From positions 310,001 through 374,000 of the forward strand of contig PAAX01000026.1 in assembly GCA_002698995.1 (NCBI GenBank): a stretch of 64,000 nucleotides of DNA. The letters are read 5' to 3'. Below are positions 63,052 through 64,000 of the stretch, piece by piece. Position numbers and translations under genes: made by a program. The DNA comes from Ignavibacteriota bacterium. Lineage in GTDB: Bacteria; Bacteroidota; Ignavibacteria; Ignavibacteriales; Melioribacteraceae. The notes under the pieces are model-generated. The model was not told the origin of the DNA. It was given only the letters and a program-made list of their open reading frames with translations, and made no database searches. How positions within the stretch are numbered: the first letter of the stretch is position 1; every line of letters begins with the position of its first letter.

Positions 63052-64000
63052 TTAAAAGCCTCTCTTTTTCCACAAGTAAGGGATAATAATAAGTTCGATG
63101 AAAAATGGGAGCGGATCCTTTAACGAAAAAACTGCAAATTCTTTTTTCCCTCTTAAGGATTTTATATAATCGGTAATTTTCAGTCTTCTATGAAAAATTT
63201 CTTTAATAACAGTAACACTGTCAGTAGTTAATCTTATCCATTTCATTTGCTTTTTAGTTTTGATATCGGGTAATTTTTTACCGGTTTCATCAAGAAATAA
63301 AAGATAAGGGAGATCGGCACCGCTGGCAATTGCTAATGTATGCCAGCCCCATACTCTCGGATTAACTTCAATTAATTTGAACTGCTCTGTTTTTTCATCA
63401 TACATAAATTCAACTTCACAAATTCCTTGATAATTTATTATCGATAAAAATTTAACTGCTAGTTCTTCTAGAATAGGTAACTCTACAACTTCCGCAAAGG
63501 TAGTTGCATGTCCAAAATCCATAGGATGCTGCCGTGATCTTCTGGCAGTTACCGATGCAATTACTTTACCATCCTTAAAATATGGACAGAAAGAATAGAG
63601 GTTTTTTGGTCCTCCATCAATTAATTCTTGAATTAGAATTTCTTCCGAATCAATTATTTTATTTACTTCATTGTAAACTGACTTTAGTTCATCTTGATTA
63701 TTAATTCTGTATGCTTTCTTCTTTACTTTAGAATAAAAATGATCTCTAATTGAAGGTTTTAATACTATCGGATAGTTAAACTCGTAGTCTAATATTTCAG
63801 TAATACTTTTTGAGAAATATGTTTTTGGAATTGGAATATTATTTATTGCACAGGTTTTATAAGTTATTTTTTTATCATAAACTTTCTTTATAGTATCGAT
63901 TGGCGGTACCGGAACTTTGATAAATCTAGAAAGAACATCTTTATTTTTCGAAATGACATAGACTATTTGATCACTGTTTGGAAATATTATCCAATCATAT
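63052..64000 (-). CDS. ATP-grasp ligase, 5'-truncated by the right window edge
   Basis: The frame is open from 63052 to the edge (~316 codons), so the Met at 63522 is internal. Visible motifs: IPIPKTYFSKSI, YPIVLKPSIRDHF, ILIQELIDGG, a metal-binding CEVEFMYDEKTEQFKLIEVN with NPRVWG. This is the carbamoyl-phosphate-synthase-like or carboxylate-amine ligase type, which joins a carboxylate to an amine or thiol through an acyl phosphate. It lies 18 bases upstream of the radical SAM gene and probably starts or continues the cluster to the right. Confidence 0.9.
   Translation of the reverse strand, partial: YDWIIFPNSDQIVYVISKNKDVLSRFIKVPVPPIDTIKKVYDKKITYKTCAINNIPIPKTYFSKSITEILDYEFNYPIVLKPSIRDHFYSKVKKKAYRINNQDELKSVYNEVNKIIDSEEILIQELIDGGPKNLYSFCPYFKDGKVIASVTARRSRQHPMDFGHATTFAEVVELPILEELAVKFLSIINYQGICEVEFMYDEKTEQFKLIEVNPRVWGWHTLAIASGADLPYLLFLDETGKKLPDIKTKKQMKWIRLTTDSVTVIKEIFHRRLKITDYIKSLRGKKEFAVFSLKDPLPFFIELIIIPYLWKKRGF

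Overview
The window looks like chromosomal DNA of a member of the Ignavibacteria (Chlorobi/Ignavibacteriales side of the Bacteroidetes group). The DNA is AT-rich. Several secreted proteins end in the NYPNPFNPST-type type IX secretion (T9SS) sorting tail common in that group. porU and porV are present, and coding order is dominated by long minus-strand runs. The assignment is inference from gene content and protein style, not from a ribosomal marker.

Layout. 1-4 kb: the tail of a DnaQ-like exonuclease/GIY-YIG nuclease fusion; three related secreted or outer-membrane genes that are all broken (two in-frame TAA codons, one frameshift); a small orphan protein. 4-8 kb: an MgtC-type membrane protein, then a BrnT/BrnA toxin-antitoxin pair lying between htpG and a 60-bp near-identical duplicate of the htpG 3' end. 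8-20 kb: a housekeeping run (S41 protease, tmk, YbbR protein, ruvX, rel, TPR protein, upp, flavoprotein, der). Inside it sit two bacterial-microcompartment shell genes with no enzymes beside them; one carries a long acidic tail and a Rho_N/SAP-like C-terminus. 20-33 kb: an envelope/T9SS run (two small secreted proteins, a gluzincin-propeller-barrel fusion, a catalytically dead M6-like protein, porV, porU). 33-39 kb: peroxiredoxin, HD protein, nth, 2Fe-2S protein, tRNA-Glu, an H-type lectin/OmpA fusion, a HEAT-repeat protein, a Zn/Cd P-type ATPase, tRNA-Gln.

39-51 kb: a T9SS-exported repeat protein, then a complete curli-type system on the minus strand: csgE-csgF-csgG (CsgG extended by a barrel-like domain), a terminator, three curlin-repeat subunits and a lipoprotein. 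Upstream lies a likely regulatory operon: a soluble PAS histidine kinase, a NarL/LuxR response regulator and two stand-alone receivers, one with Glu in place of the phosphoacceptor Asp. 51-57 kb: two related right-handed beta-helix proteins in convergent orientation, one with Ig-like and carbohydrate-binding-like modules and a T9SS tail.

56.6-64 kb: a compact minus-strand cluster I do not recognise as a known pathway: ATP-grasp ligase (cut by the right edge), B12-binding radical SAM enzyme, fused E1 alpha-beta 2-oxoacid dehydrogenase, an odd E2 with a zinc ribbon and a changed catalytic motif, a carrier-like/phosphopantetheinyl-transferase fusion with a membrane anchor, a 133-nt inverted-repeat element, and a phosphatidylserine-decarboxylase-like enzyme. 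Together they suggest making an acyl or aminoacyl group on a carrier protein at the membrane, possibly for an unusual lipid. This cluster and the shell protein with the Rho_N-like tail are the best candidates for undescribed biology.
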